Shown piece after piece: positions 26,733-57,500 of a stretch of 64,000 nucleotides of DNA. The stretch comes from Albula goreensis (lineage: Eukaryota > Chordata > Actinopteri > Albuliformes > Albulidae). The notes beneath the pieces were generated by a model. It was not told the origin of the DNA, did not search any database, and worked only from the letters and a program-made list of their open reading frames with translations. The translations under genes were made by a program, and so were the position numbers. Positions within the stretch are counted from its first letter, which is position 1; every line of letters begins with the position of its first letter. The stretch covers positions 16,225,792 to 16,289,791 of the forward strand of contig CM040765.1 of assembly GCA_022829145.1 (NCBI GenBank), in the 5' to 3' direction.

Positions 26733-28271
26733 ATGAATGTCCCGCTCAACTGTAGCAATAGGAGTACAGAACCAAAACAATTTGAAAATCTGGAACGTCA
26801 AGATATGGAGGAACACGTTGCGTTCGTTAAAGTAGGAGTTCTAGGATCTATCTTCGTTGCCGCCGCCTGTGGAAATTTAATTCTGCTGTATGTACTTTGG
26901 AGGAAACGTAAAAGAAATTCAAGGTCGCAGCTGTTTCTTCTTCACTTGTGCTTTGCGGACCTAGTGGTCGCTTTCTTCCAAGTTCTTCCTCAGCTCTCCA
27001 TGGAAATAACTTATCGTTTCAAGGGCTCCGATATTGCTTGCAGAGCCGTGAAATACCTTCAAGTGGTCGGGATGTTTGCTTCCACGTACATGATAGTTGC
27101 CATGACTATCGACCGCTATAATGCGGTTTGTAGACCCATGGTGTCTTTTTTCAGAGGTTCTTTCCGTAGGTATCTAGCCATAGGAGCGGCTTGGTTGATA
27201 TCGCTGGTTTTTAGCACTCCTCAGTTGTTTATTTTTTCACTGCAAGAAGTTGAGGAGCACGTTTACGACTGTTGGGCAACATTTATCGAACCATGGGGAA
27301 GTAAGGTGTACATAACCTGGATTACTTTGTCGGTCTTTGTTTTTCCGGCAATTATTCTTACTTTTTGCCAGCTCAAAATATGTTCTGGAATTTATATAAA
27401 CATGAAGAGAAAAGCAGTGCAGTCAGCAAACGAGGGAAGGGTGTCAAATAAGGGCATATCAAGTGCCATGCTGAAGACTGTTAAAATGACTTTTGTTATC
27501 ATTGTTGTTTATACGATATGCTGGAGTCCATTTTTCGTGGTGCAGTTATGGTCCGTTTGGAGTCCCAATACAGCGCCAACTAAAGGTATGTGGAGAACCT
27601 GCACTACAGTACAGTGGTGCGCAGATTCGCTCCTCCGCCTCTCCAAAATGAGAATAAATGTCATATATTCTCATTCTACGAACTGTAAAGAGTAGGATCA
27701 GCTGATGTCTCCATTTCTATAATGGTAAAATACGTTGAAGGAAAAACAGACAGATCTTCAATATGTTTTTGGAATTTACCCACTAAACGTGTACCCCACT
27801 CCTATACTTAATAAATTACAGTAATCCAATGAGATGCCCAAACATTTCAGTCTACTAGCATTACAACTAAAACATGCCAAAGTACAACAAACAAACCAAC
27901 ATGTGTTTTTGACAACTTCAGAATTTTTAAATCGATGACTAAAGCAATCCACCAAATTTAAGTTGTATTTCAGTGTTATTTCTATTAGAGGGATTGTTAC
28001 ATCAGATAAGATTTAAAAATAAACAAAAAATAACCATACATGCATACTTTGACACTACTAATTGTATAGATTAAAAACTATCACAAAATGTATATGGCAT
28101 TCCCTCTGATCAAAGCAAATTATGCTGGTGGAAGCATTGCCTCTGTGCCTGCATGTTGTGTATCAGTGTATTCCTGTGTCTCTCTCTACAGGTCCAGCAT
28201 TTGTCACAATCATGCTGCTGGCTGGACTCAACAGCTGCACAAACCCCTGGATCTACCTTTACTATAGTTAA
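26733..28271 (+). CDS. V2-type arginine vasotocin (vasopressin) receptor, truncated after TM7
   Basis: A class A G-protein-coupled receptor for vasotocin-type nonapeptides, expected to signal through Gs/cAMP as V2 receptors do. Two coding exons: 26733-27585 and 28192-28271, phase 1, with the intron after TM6 as is usual in the oxytocin/vasopressin receptor family. Visible: N-glycosylation sites NCS and NRS (6-11); TM1 about 33-56; Cys103 and Cys180 for the extracellular disulfide; CRAVKYLQVVGMFAS in TM3; DRY at 128-130; CWSPFF in TM6 (263-268); NSCTNPWIY in TM7 (298-306). TM3 and the DRYNAVCRPM stretch resemble V2 more than V1 or oxytocin receptors. The frame stops at 28269-28271 after only 310 residues, so helix 8 and the tail are missing. 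Open frames continue just downstream, so an indel is likely. Confidence 0.85.
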
Positions 28272-28420
28272 CTGCTCCCAGGAAGAGGATGTGGCCCAGG
28301 GCATGTGCTAGCAAACTGAGTATGACTGCTGTGGGTTACCAGCAGCAGAGAAAGGTTTGATCAGACCATCGGCTTCACAAGCAGACTGCTATAGCCAAGG
28401 CAGGAGGTCCAGCCCATATT
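28272..28420 (+). pseudogene. Probable out-of-frame remnant of the receptor C-terminal tail
   Basis: Straight after the stop, another frame reads a basic stretch (RKRMWPRACASKLSMTAV) that looks like a helix-8/palmitoylation-type tail with Cys. It is not in frame with NPWIYLYYS. A one- or two-base loss near 28266-28285, real or an assembly artefact, would explain this. The assignment is inference from composition and position. Confidence 0.35.
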
Positions 28421-31400
28421 CAAACAGAAACGTCCAGATGGATATTATCCACCTGTTGGCCATGTAAGTTGCAATGAGTAATGTTGCCTACGACTACTAC
28501 TATTACTAAAAGAAAAAATGAATAATGATAACAACTATTTTTCAGAGCACCTTAAGAGCCATCACCTACTTGAAAACTGCAGAACAAAAATACATTGGAA
28601 TTAAAATATTGAAACAGATGTTCTGTTGTATATTTGTTGATGGTCGGCAACCTTATCTCATTGTAAAGTTGTCATTTTTGTACAGCTATTTTTGTGAATT
28701 TCAGTGATATTGTTGTTTAGTTGTGAAAGGTTAGTGTGGGTGTTACTGTAATTCATATTACACATTTGAGAATCAGTCCACTGTCTGGTTAACATTTGAA
28801 TATTGTAGGCCACTGTTTTTGGTTGCCATGTATAAATATATACATATATGAACTGGATTTTGTAACGTCAGACACTAATGGTATATGAATATTACCATTT
28901 TGGGAGCCTCCCTGTCTTTCCTGCAGCATTCATGAATGTTTGAAATGCATTTCAAAGCACATCAAATGTCCAGAGACCATCCAGAATGTGTGTTTTTAGA
29001 GCTTATATTAAAATATGTGAAAATATAACTGAGGTGATCTACAGACCAAATTATACACTGCAGACACTGCTAACCTCAAAAATATCCTGGCAATGGGATA
29101 GCAGAGATGATTACATGCTTATAAAGCAAAACAGTTGTGATGAGACACTTGCATAATTAATCTCAAATAGCTGCCAGCTATATAAATAAGATCCCACTGC
29201 TTGTAATAGCAATGTCTTTTCTGTAACTCTTGCTCTTCACCCAGCAGATTGACTCTGGAATTGAAGCACCCAATTTTGTCTAGAACAAGAAATGACTTTA
29301 TTAGCATTCAAGCTTCAGCCTCAACAAGAATTCCAGCATCATTTCAAATGGATCTCACTTGACCGCAGCTCAAAAGGTAGTGAAAGCTGATACATTTTGG
29401 CAGTCAGCTACACTGTGATCTTGGCAGAGCTTCTTAATAATATGTATATTTCAGGACCTTTCCTTTGATAATTTTATCTCATAACCAGTTGAAACTGGAA
29501 ATTTGGACAGAATGTACAAACAGAAAATTGTTTGGATGCTATAATGTTTGCATTTCGGCAGCTGTCAACATAATTCTGTGTTGGAAATGACAAGATGGCT
29601 TCAGGAAATGGATTGGGGTGCCTTAATATGTACTCCACAGTAGGACATAATGCTGATGCTTCGGCTTGCTCATGATTGCATATAATTATTGTGTCCTGAT
29701 TTCTATAACTGACACTGACATACTGCTGGTCTTTAGATGGAGCCCAGTGGGTACAAATGAATGAATTTCAGGATGGCAATCATAACTTTACAAAGGGATG
29801 CCCACTTTAGGCCAAAATGTTGTGTCATCCATTGTCTTGATCTGTCATTTGGATTCATTATAACATACTGAGTGCTTTTACCTTGCAAAAAAGAAAGAAA
29901 GAAAGAAAAACATAAATGAAAATGCTTCATTTGAATTCTTCAGGGTATGGTGTCTTGCTGGGGGATTAGAGAAAAGCAGCTCACTGTGGTTCCCATGGTG
30001 ATGTTACTTTGTCTTTGTTGGCATTCCATGACAGGTAATTTGGTGCAATTTGCAGAAGATCTGTTAATCCACATCTGCACTGATACAAAATGTATTTGAT
30101 ATGTTTGAATTAAGGCTGTTGTGGTTGACATTTCAATCACAGTTTTACAAAATATTTATATTTGACCTTTGATATTTTTTTCTCAATTGTTTTCGTCAGA
30201 AAGTTTTGTCAGCTTACAAACCACCAACTTTTACTTTCATCCTTTGACTCAAGCATCAGGAATGAAGGAAAACTGATCAAACCTGATGTAAAAACATCCC
30301 TGATTTGAAAATGTAATTTGGTAAAATCATATAATAAAATCTGGAATTGTGTTTTTGAGACACTTTTAATTCAGTCCTTACAACAATTTTCTCATAATGT
30401 ACAAGCAAATATACATCTAATACAAGACTAATACTTAAAACCTATTCAAGTTTTGAGTTCATGTGGGTTTTTATAAAAACACATTTGCTTTAGAAGGGAA
30501 ACTCCACAAGAGCCCAATACTATGTACATCTTATACAGTTTTTGTATATTTTTCTAATTGATTGTGGTACAATGTGTACAATAATGTTTATGGATATCTT
30601 TTTTAATGTTTAGTGAAGTTTGTTGTTTTTTTCAGTTTGGTTTGGCAAGTCAAATAGAGGTTAATTTTTAGTAGTTTTTGGTGAAGACTCATTAAACTGT
30701 GGAAGAGTATGTACAGTTCTTCAGTAAAACAGTAAAAACACATGCAGGTCAAATTTTATGGAAATGTCCGGTAAAACTTGATGGTAAAATATATCAGAAC
30801 TTGTCAAGAAAGAGTGGAGAGCTCATTATTATTATTATACATGAATAATGACTGTAATATTAAATTATTCAATATTCTACATCTTTGTATAAAACACAGC
30901 CTATTAATGGCTGCACAAGATAAGATAAAGTGCTTTCAAATTACTTTTCATTATCCCCATCAAAGCCTCTATCAGAGAAAATTATTTTTTTTCTCAAGGT
31001 TTGAGAAGAGAACCCAAACTCATGTCATTGTGCTTCATTTTATTGTGCTGCTACTTATTTTCACTGCCTCTTAGTGTTGCTTCCTATAGTTAAGGTACCT
31101 TGGTTACATTCTATGTAATTTGGCACTTACCTTGCCCTTGCTTTGAGGATTTGTTTGATGTATATGTTGTTTGATGTGTCTGCTCCATTGGATTAAAGGG
31201 AGAGCATGATACAACACTATTTCATGTAACTTCAATTACATCATCGGCTAAAACCATAAGCATGCACACAGTTCTCACGTAAATTATTCAGAACTCACAA
31301 CTATGTGCTTTGTTGGTAAATGAAAAAGAAATTTCCTGATGATTCCATTGTTTGGAGAGACTGAAGGTTGGAGTCAGAGGGTACAATATTTATAATGGAC

Positions 31401-34400
31401 CAATTTTCTGACAGCTGCATATGAAATCAACCACTGTGAAGAAGTGAACTGATTGCATACATTCATCCTTTCACTAAATAGCTTTGAGAATTTTTGACAC
31501 TTTCACTTTTAGTAAGACAAGTGCTAATCAGTAACCCTTGCATTTATATTATGGTTATAATTATATATGAACTGGCTTTACAAAGCAAGGTAGGCTGTAC
31601 GACTATTGTCTTCACAATGCTCTCTGACGTAACTAATTGGAGTTCAATGAAATAGAAAATTTCATTGGCCACACAACATGGTTGAACACGTAAAACCTGA
31701 AAAAAACATTTGCTTACGTAAGGCAATGTGATCAGCTTGTTACAGCTGTTCTCAAATATGTACACAATGTTCAACTGCCTTTGCTCACAATGTACATTTA
31801 TTTTCCGCTATGGCTTCAAGTGAGGCTGCAGTCTCCGTTCCGTGAGCTTGTGTAAATTCATTATTGTGAGGGATATTTTTCAGCTGACACACCCAAACAT
31901 CCATGGTTTAACTCGCTCTTTTGTTCTCCCTGCGCTCAGCTTTGTGCCTAATGTCATGGAGCCCAGGGCAGTTGAGATAGTGGTCTGAAATGGGATTAGA
32001 GAGTGGGACAGAGCTAAGTCTGCTCCGGAAACCGATTCATCGCTCGGGGCCATGCACAGCACAAAGCTCATGTCTAAAATGCTAAAATACAAAATATGGT
32101 TACATAGTAACAGGAAGCAGGAACCGGACTGTTTTTAATCATTGCAGTAAAAAATTAAAAAAAAAACCAGATGCAACAAAATGAAAGTGATAACAAAAGA
32201 ATAGCAGTGGTGAGGTAACAGAATCTGACTTATGTCACTGAGTAAATGAGAAAATCTATCCACCACTAGCAGTCTTGAATAATTCTCAGGTGGTAACTCA
32301 AACCAGAAACAAAAATCTGTATATGTAGTGAAACACAAGCAGAAATATTTGATATCGTCACACCAATATGTAAAATATTAAATATGTAGAACGTCTTGCA
32401 AAACCTGTGGTAAAATCTCATCAAGGCAGTTATGATGAACAAAAAAATCATTACCATTTTATTTTAAGTGCACTTACCAGTGTTTCTGATGATAGTAGAG
32501 GCACTTACTGTGACAGCTACACATTTCCTCATGAAGTAATTCATATTGTAAAAAGGCAGAGTTTATAATTCCTTTTAGAATAATATAAAACTGCAAATGA
32601 CTGTTTACTTTAGTGGACTGAAGTAAAAGGTCCATCATACTGCCATAATTTGTTAATTAATTTGCCTAATTGCTTTTACCATAATTTGAGTGTTATTATT
32701 TGTGAGCACAATTACATTACTTATGATACTTTCATTCAATGCTTGCACGCTGCCTAAGAGCTTCTTGGAATGCTTAAATAGTGTATAATTTTCAAACATT
32801 GCAAGATTTATATAAATCACAAACCATCACTAAAGTTTGTCAACTGCTGACTGAGTCCAGCAAACAGATTCACTGTATTATTTTCTTAACTGTTCCATGT
32901 AAAATGTGCAGTCATGCAGCTCTGTTCGAATGGCAAACATTAATACAGCATTTACTGCACGACTGGTTCGTTGTGACTTTGCAGAAAAGAATATATCCAA
33001 CATCCTTGCTTTTCCACGTCAGAGCCCAGGACACACCCAATCTCCTCTGCTCGAATAAACCCGGTCTGACTGAACTCTCCAACAGGCCGGTCCTTGGAGA
33101 CAAGGAAACTGATCTCACCTAAGGCAACCAATAGGCTACTGAAATAAACACCAGCGACAAACGCTCAGCCAATGGAATGATGGGTCTCTAAGAGCGCATC
33201 ACCCAAGAGGCAACTGATGGATATTACTTGGCCCTTTGATAAACAGACATCAAGGATGATTTGAAACACATCAATCAGCTTATAGATTATTTATTTATTT
33301 ATTTTTGCCAATTGAAAAATCATTCTAGTTTTGTCATTGGGTTTGACATTGGTATGTGTTTGGCTAATTGTTAATAAAATCAATCGCATATTATTGATTG
33401 AACTACCTATTGGCCGCAACAAATTAAAAGACAAACAGCGAACACATGTAAACCTCTGTCCTAACCATAAATACGTAGTTTTCACATTACTACAGATTAT
33501 TAATTGAATACTACACTTGATATGCATATAATTTTAACATGCAAAATCTTTCATCATGCAAAATATGATGCATCTGTTTTTGTAATAGTGGCCATGCAGT
33601 CAATGGAATGAGGCCAGTGATACTTGGTTCATGGGCTACCAAATGTCAGGGACTGCTGAGTCAGGCCCATGACTGGGTTGGGGTCTAAACTGAAAAAGAC
33701 CTTGGAGATGCTGGGACATTCTCAGAAACTGCTATAAGACTTGATTGCGGTTTGAAGGTAGGGCTCAAAAATCAATTCATCTGAAGACTCCCAGAGCTGC
33801 ACTTCTGTGGCTCTGTCTCAGTAAAATGGTAGCCACCTTTTTCTAAGCTGCATTATGGGATGCCATGCAATGCCTTTCTAATGATCGAGTATCGGGGCTC
33901 TCATCCCCAGCCCTGGGGACCCACTGTACATGCTGGTTTTAGTTACAGCCAGTCTCTTTTAAGGGTCATTACAAAGTGCAAATAGGTAAATTACTTCTGC
34001 CTAAGGGGAAGATCCAAACTCCAAAACAGCTGAAAATCCCCCATCAAATTGTAGTTAAAATGCTTTACATGTCCAGATTATAACTTTTTCATTCTTGCTG
34101 CTTCAGTGAAACACTGCCATCTTGAGGAGTGAGACATCACATGACAAAAAGATCAGATTTTTCAACCTCTGCCCATAGATCTGGGTGCTATGGAGACTTC
34201 TAGGGACATTCTGCAGGGCTGCCTGTACACTTTTATATTCTGTACATATATGTAAATCTTAAGCACATACAGTAAATTCATAGCTGTTGTCTAAAGACTG
34301 TTGTTTCTACTGTGACTTCAATAGGACTACCTACTGTAAACCACGTAAAGTGCATTTTTGACGATACTTTTACATTATAAGATGTTTTATTTTATAATAA

Positions 34401-34560
34401 CATTTTTTTTAAAACATTTGACTTTAGTTATTGAGCAAAATAACCACTTGTTTATGATAACCACGTGCTTTGTAAAATCCTGTAGTTCGCGGGTAGAAAA
34501 TCCCCCACAGCCAGGAGTTAAATATCTGGTTGAACTAAAATGTACAGCAATGGCAACAGT
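28421..34560. other. Intergenic, receptor to dnajb9
   Basis: Six kilobases of AT-rich sequence. No convincing coding exon; short frames such as 30778-31074 and 32781-33122 have no recognisable family content. A copy of a common fish dispersed repeat appears near 33890-33960. The first part may be receptor 3' UTR. Confidence 0.5.
33890..33965. repeat. Short dispersed fish repeat fragment
   Basis: Contains CCCTGGGGACCCACTGTACA followed by a GCTGGTTTTAGTT segment, a wording common in dispersed teleost repeats. Similar wording appears at about 45515-45600 and, inverted, at about 54293-54340. The family name is not determined. Confidence 0.35.
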
Positions 34561-34573
34561 GGCACATGCTAGA

Positions 34574-34615
34574 CCACGTGGTACATAAAGACACCAATGA
34601 AGTTAAGCTTCGTGG
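34574..34615 (+). promoter_or_regulatory. dnajb9: Candidate ER-stress-type promoter motifs of dnajb9
   Basis: CCACGTGG (34574-34581) contains the ACGTG core bound by XBP1/ATF6-type bZIP factors, CCAAT is at 34594-34598 and CGTGG at 34611-34615. DNAJB9 is a classic unfolded-protein-response gene driven by CCAAT-N9-CCACG elements in mammals. The spacing here (12 nt to CGTGG in the opposite sense) is not a perfect element, so this is suggestive only. A likely non-coding first exon follows, with a GTAAGT donor at about 34708. Confidence 0.35.
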
Positions 34616-35522
34616 TGCTTCCGTTCAGGAATGCGGCGAGAGCGGTTGTCACCAGCAATCAAAGATCATCTGTCATCAGCAGCAGAAGTGAGTGTTCGCT
34701 AAGTAAGGTAAGTGAAGATTATTTTTTATAATGTTAACATTTGCTAACTACACCACAAAAACATTTGCAGTATGTGTCGTAGTAAAGATAATGTTAGCCT
34801 TCAAGCTTCTCTGAAGCTGTATCGCTAACTAGTTTGCTAACGTTAGGTAGTGAACCCTGTATTAGCACCAAACATGACACGTTAGGATAGATAGATAGCT
34901 TGGTCAATCCGATTGCAACTTTTATAGTGGCTCACAGCTAGGATCTGGACGAAATCCAACAAATTAAGTTTGCTCTGATAATAATGAACTCATAATACGA
35001 CTATTAGAGTGAATCAACAGCCATCAGATGAAGACATGAAACCTAACTTTCCTGCACAAGCTAGGAGCGTTGGCTAATGTTAGCTGATAACTGAGCTTTT
35101 GCTCGCATTATTACCCACCAATCCAACCAACCTGCCGTGCATGCTCGCTCTTAAGGTTTTAAGCCTGTACAAGAAGTACAGCATTGCCACAACCAAATGC
35201 CAACGCTGTAATGAATGTTTGAGTTATTTGTACTTAGTCCAGTCTGTCAGTCAAAGCTCATTACAGTAGTTGGATTGTTCCGGGTAGCAAACTGAATTTT
35301 TTTGTTTTTGGCGAAATGTGATGAAGCCAGCTGTCTGATGCGGCTTGTAGTTTTGTTGTTAACAATTACTGCTCATAACAATTCAGGACAGTTATTGAAC
35401 CCCAGGACTATGATAACTTTAGATCTTTTTACCCTTTCAAATGAAGTTCTGTTTTCAACCTGTTTTTTTTGTCCAAAATGTTAATGTTCGTTTTCCTCCC
35501 CAAACTCAGGACAATCACCATA

Positions 35523-36571
35523 ATGCCAACTACGCAATCAGCCTTCACATTTGCATTGTACATTTTGATGATAACGGAAATGATACTTGCAAAAAAAGAC
35601 TACTACGACATTCTGGGTGTGTCGAAAGATGCTACTGAACGTCAGATTAAGAAGGCGTTTCACAAGTTAGCAATGCAGTATCACCCGGACAAGAACAAGA
35701 GCCCGGACGCGGAGGCAAAGTTTAGGGAGGTCGCAGAGGGTGAGTTCTGCTCCAGCGAGCATTGCTTGTTCTTTCAGGTTTCAGTGCTCACACTAGTGAT
35801 GGGAAAATAAGGTAATATCACACTATTATGGGTGATACTACAGTATGCCATTAGCCCACTGATTTGGACGAATCGCTGTTTTGTTTTGAAGAAAAAAACC
35901 TTTTGATTGGTTAAAAGAAGTCAGATATTGAGATTCTGTGTGTTATGACACCTCATTATCTTATCACTGTTGTGAATCACTGAATCACCATTAGCTATCC
36001 ATATGAGAAAAATCCTTATATTAGCAAAATCTGCATCAAGCATTTTTATGACATGAGGCCTTGACAACTTTGATATTGACGTTGAATGCCTCACTGTTTA
36101 ATGCATCACCCCATTTGACAATTAAAGCTCAATTTCTGCTTTTTTGCAGCATATGAAACGTTGTCAGATGAGAAGAGGAGGCGGGAATATGATCAGTTTG
36201 GCCACGGCACTTTCCCGAACGAGGGAGCAAGGGGTGGACCCCACCAACACTTCCACCAGCCCTTCAACTTTAACTTTGACAAATTTTTCAAAGACTTTGA
36301 TGTTTTTGAGCAGAACTGGCATGCCCATCAGAACAAGCACTTTGAAAACCACTTCCAGCAGCACCAGGAGGCCCACAGCCACCACCAGGACCCTTTCGGC
36401 AGCCGTATCTTTGACGACATGTTCAGTGACATGGAGAAGATGTTCACATTCAATAGTCGCACAGTAAGGACTGAGAGCCGGTTCCAGAGCTCCACCAAAC
36501 AGCACTGCCGGACAGTGACACAGCGGAGGGGAAACATGGTGAACACTTTCATTGACTGCTCTGCTTCCTGA
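35523..36571 (+). CDS. dnajb9: DnaJ homologue subfamily B member 9 (ERdj4)
   Basis: An ER-lumenal Hsp40 co-chaperone that stimulates BiP and helps dispose of misfolded proteins; it also restrains IRE1 in mammals. Coding exons are 35523-35739 and 36150-36571, joined in codon 73 (G/CA, Ala) with clean GTGAGT and TTTTGCAG borders, giving 212 residues (human 223). Residues 1-23 form a hydrophobic signal/anchor segment. The J domain spans about 26-91 with HPD at 54-56. The Phe-rich middle ([15 protein letters not shown]) and the C-terminal [13 protein letters not shown] block match the family. The start at 35523 was preferred to the upstream in-frame ATG at 35469 because it gives the conserved [20 protein letters not shown] terminus. 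No frame break is seen. A 5' non-coding exon near 34620-34710 is likely. Confidence 0.95.
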
Positions 36572-53660
<17,089 letters not shown>

Positions 53661-54427
53661 ATCACCTCCCTCCCCTCCTCCTGAGACCCGGGACCCACGT
53701 GAGATGTGGAGGACCTCCGCTCGGCCAACTTGAATTTGCACTGTTGTGAATTGTTGTGTATCGAATATAATTTTAATCACTGTACAGAGGCAATACAATT
53801 GCTACTGCATATCACTCTGCACCCATGTAACACACTTCCTTATTCCCCCTGTATTAAATCTAGTGTAAGTAATGAACCTATCAGACTCATAGAGCAGCTT
53901 ACTGCGGAATGTGCACTTCTGATAGAGCTTAAATTAAACCTGTAAATACAAAACTTGTCAGGAAACCCTGGCCTTGGTTGGTTGTAAATGTGTAAGCACG
54001 TCTGTTCGGCTGTTCCAGTCTTTCCAACTGGAGGAATTGGGATTAAAGGAAATTGCAGTTTTGTAATCCTTAAATGTTTCTGTTTGTATCATTTTTGAGA
54101 CTACTTCTCACAGTATCCAGGTATGCAGCTGATCTATAAATATTTACCATTTTAATGGGAAAAAACTCACTCTTGGCTCCCAATTACTTTAACCCTGATT
54201 TCATTCATTATCTCACCTTGTTGGCAAGGAGGTCAATTATTCAGCAAAATCAAATGGTGTAGTGTGACTGAAGTAAATACCTGCATACACTGCAACCCTC
54301 AGGACCTGGAGTTGAGGAGCACTGGTTTGGCCGTATTCCAGTGCTCAAAATCCCACATACTGCTCCTTTAAATGTGTCAAACTATGTTAACAGAGAGATC
54401 AGGCAGTTCAGCCAAGCCAGAGATTCA
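53661..54427. other. Tail-to-tail spacer between dnm1l and troponin T
   Basis: Contains the dnm1l 3' UTR on the plus strand; AT-rich ATTAAA words near 53852 and 53934 could serve as poly-A signals. The stops of the two genes are only 891 bp apart. A dispersed repeat fragment lies at about 54293-54340. Confidence 0.5.
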
Positions 54428-54433
54428 TTTATT
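54428..54433 (-). terminator. Troponin T polyadenylation signal
   Basis: TTTATT on the plus strand reads AATAAA on the minus strand, about 120 nt downstream of the troponin T stop codon; position and sequence fit a normal poly-A signal. Confidence 0.6.
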
Positions 54434-54551
54434 GTTTGAACAAACAACGCACCAAATAGATCCTGCATCCTCCCGTCACATCGGCATCTAACTACACAAA
54501 CATGCTTTTGCCTTCTTCCAGAGCCCTCGTCTGCCGCCTGCAGCCGTCTCT

Positions 54552-57500
54552 TTACCTCAGCCGGCCGGCCACCTTGCCTTTGCCACGACCTTTGGCACTG
54601 AAAAAAATAAAAAACCAAAAAAGAGGTTAAATTGTGTTGCATAAGTATAAATGATATGTACCTGTCTTGCCACTAGATGTCGCTATGTTGGTTTGTGTTA
54701 GCACTTGGAACAGACTTTCAGGGTTTTCGCTATCGAGTTGTGTTGAATGACACCCCAGCTTTTTTCCCTGAACCATTTTGAAAACTTTAAAACACTATCA
54801 TTTAATGATTATAATGTATTCAGTCTGTGCTTTGGATCCGAGCTCCTCTGTCGAATTGAGCCTAATGAGATGTGCATTGGACCACTTACAGAGTGAGTGG
54901 GGTGTGTCCCGGAGGTGGGAGGCAGGGAGTCCTGCCCCCCTGATTGTGTCATGCAAGTGCAGCATGATGGTAACACGGCAACCCAAGCACAGAACAGACA
55001 CTGGTGCGATGGTGGACGGTGGATGATGGAAGATGGATGAGGCCATTAGAAAGAATGGGAACAGGGAGTTGAAATAGGGATGACCATGTCCGCCTCTTTC
55101 ATTTGCTGCCATTTGCCTTTTTACCATGTTCTCCACATAACATTGCTACTAATGAAGTTAATCTGTATTTAAGAGAGTTCTGATCCACATTATAATTGTG
55201 GATAAGTTTGGGAGGTGATTTACAGGTAGGCTCCAAAGGAAATGCAGTGGAGAGTTTAAAGAGTGAACAGCCACTCCTGTTCAACAACTTAATGTTTTTT
55301 GCCCTCTAATTCAGACCATGGTCATCCCAACAGTAGGGGGCAATGTTGTAGATGAAATGGAGAGGGAGAGGCCACTGGGTGTACCGGCTGGATTAGGATG
55401 CTCTGGTGGCATCCTAATTGTTTTCCGCTGTCTGATCGTCTACTCATTGGAGCAGACATGATCACATGATCTCAGCACACCCTACAGGAGGTCATGTGAA
55501 GTTAAAGGGCCTGGATCGGGGCTGTGGACATGTCCTGAGGGTATGACAGACAAAACCTGTCCAATGAACAGTGCACTTACAAAACCCCTTCTACTGACAG
55601 GAATATGATGAGTCCCTAAATTTTACAGTTGCTTTAACTGGCTAATTGTGTTGAAAATATGCCATGAAACATGTTTCTTATGTTCTGCTATGAAGCATGC
55701 ACAAACAACACTAGTGATTTAACGGAAATAAGTAGTTCAATCATTAATGGACGTTTTATGTATTTAAAATGGTTTCTTTGGTGCCTATATGTGATAAAGC
55801 CTGCTGTTCTGTAGGAAATACCTGTTCAGCCCCCCAAGAGCAGAGTTATCCACCCTTATTCTACATTATAAAGGAATTAAAAATATAGCACAGAGATATC
55901 ATCTGTGAGATATCATCTAAAAGTCCTGTTTATTTTGGAGTCTGGTGGGTAGGAAATGCACAACTCTCAACAGGGGTAATCTGCTTCAAGGAGCAAACTG
56001 GTTTGCTGTGCACCCAAGCCCAGCCCAGCCCAGTCCAGCCCAGTCCAGGCCCTTTAGTCCAGCAGAAACAGCCATTGTGGCTCTGAGTACTTACCTCTGG
56101 TGATCGTTGACCCGAGCAAGGAGCTGAGTGATCTGTAAAGGACACACACATGGATTGCTTTCCTGAGGGCTGAACCAACACTGACCCGACCAGCCGAATC
56201 CTGTCCAGTCCTGGGACGATCCCACCGAGTACCTGTCACCTGTGACCCGTTCCCCCCTCCCCTGCAGCACCTGCCGACCGAGACCGAGACCGTGACCGTG
56301 ACTTTGACCATGACCTGCGACCACCCTGGCCCACAGCGCCCATAATGCGCTTTCTCGACACAGCGACCGACAGCACTGACACAACAGAGAACCATGTTAC
56401 TTACAACTTCTGTTGCTCATTGATTCGGGTTTGGAGCACATTCATCTGTAAGCCAAGTCAAGAGTTTTAGACACGTTCTTCCCAGAGTCACCTGTCCACA
56501 TGGACAGTAACTGGATGCATGGAGTAGTGCTGGAATTTGACTGGTGTTGTGCTGTTTCATACAGTATCACTTCTATTTTTTACACAGATGCAACTTCAAT
56601 GCCACTCTAAAATATACATTTCTAAGACCGTCTGCAATAAAGTGAAAATAATTTATAAACATAGTTCAAAAATCCCTGGGCCTGAAAAAAGATGCAAGAG
56701 CAACATCCAAGAAAAAGTAAAGCTTAGACTTAATTAAATTAACCACATACTGTACGAATAAATTTGTTCTTTTACAGTCATGTTCTTATACTGTGGCTTG
56801 TGTCATTAATTAAATTGTAAGAGAAAGCTGTGAGGATTGTAGGAGGTGATTAATTTAATTAAACTCTGCTTTAACTGTTGAGTCTAGTTTCTTACATTTC
56901 TTATGGATTCATTTGAAATTCATGACAGGAGGACAAACCAGTACAACAGAAGCGGTGGTTCTGTATGAGGTAACCATGGCAACAGGCTGGCACTTCTGCA
57001 CGCTCATACTTACATCATATTTCTGCCGCTTCAGTTTTTCAGTGAGGTCAAACTTCTCTGCCTCAAGTGCCATCATCCATTGCCACAGCTCACTGGCCTT
57101 CTCCCTGTGGGGGGGTGGTCACATGATCAAACTACCTCCTGCCTGCATCCCTGTATTGATCTTTGATCTTTATTTTCCACCATAAAGATTCTACATACAC
57201 ATTTTGAACAACCGTTCAGAATAATTTCAATTGCCTTTATCACCGCTGTTTGACTTAAGTGGTGGATTGATTCTTGACACCATAACTGATCTTGTAGAAC
57301 AAATATCCGGAATGTAGATTCTGAAAACCACATACTTCAGTTTGTCCTCATTCAGGTGATCGACACTAAGCGGCTTCCGTCTCTCAGCCAGGATCTTCTT
57401 CTTCTTCTCTCTCTCTGTTTGCTTCTTGCCCCCTTTACGACCCTCACCCTGTCAATTGATGAACCGCACAGAGAAGTCAGAGTCACTGAACAGCACATAA

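Noticed and set aside
36164..36505. Minus-strand open frame opposite dnajb9 exon 2
   Set aside because: Shadow of a conserved plus-strand exon; no family resemblance.
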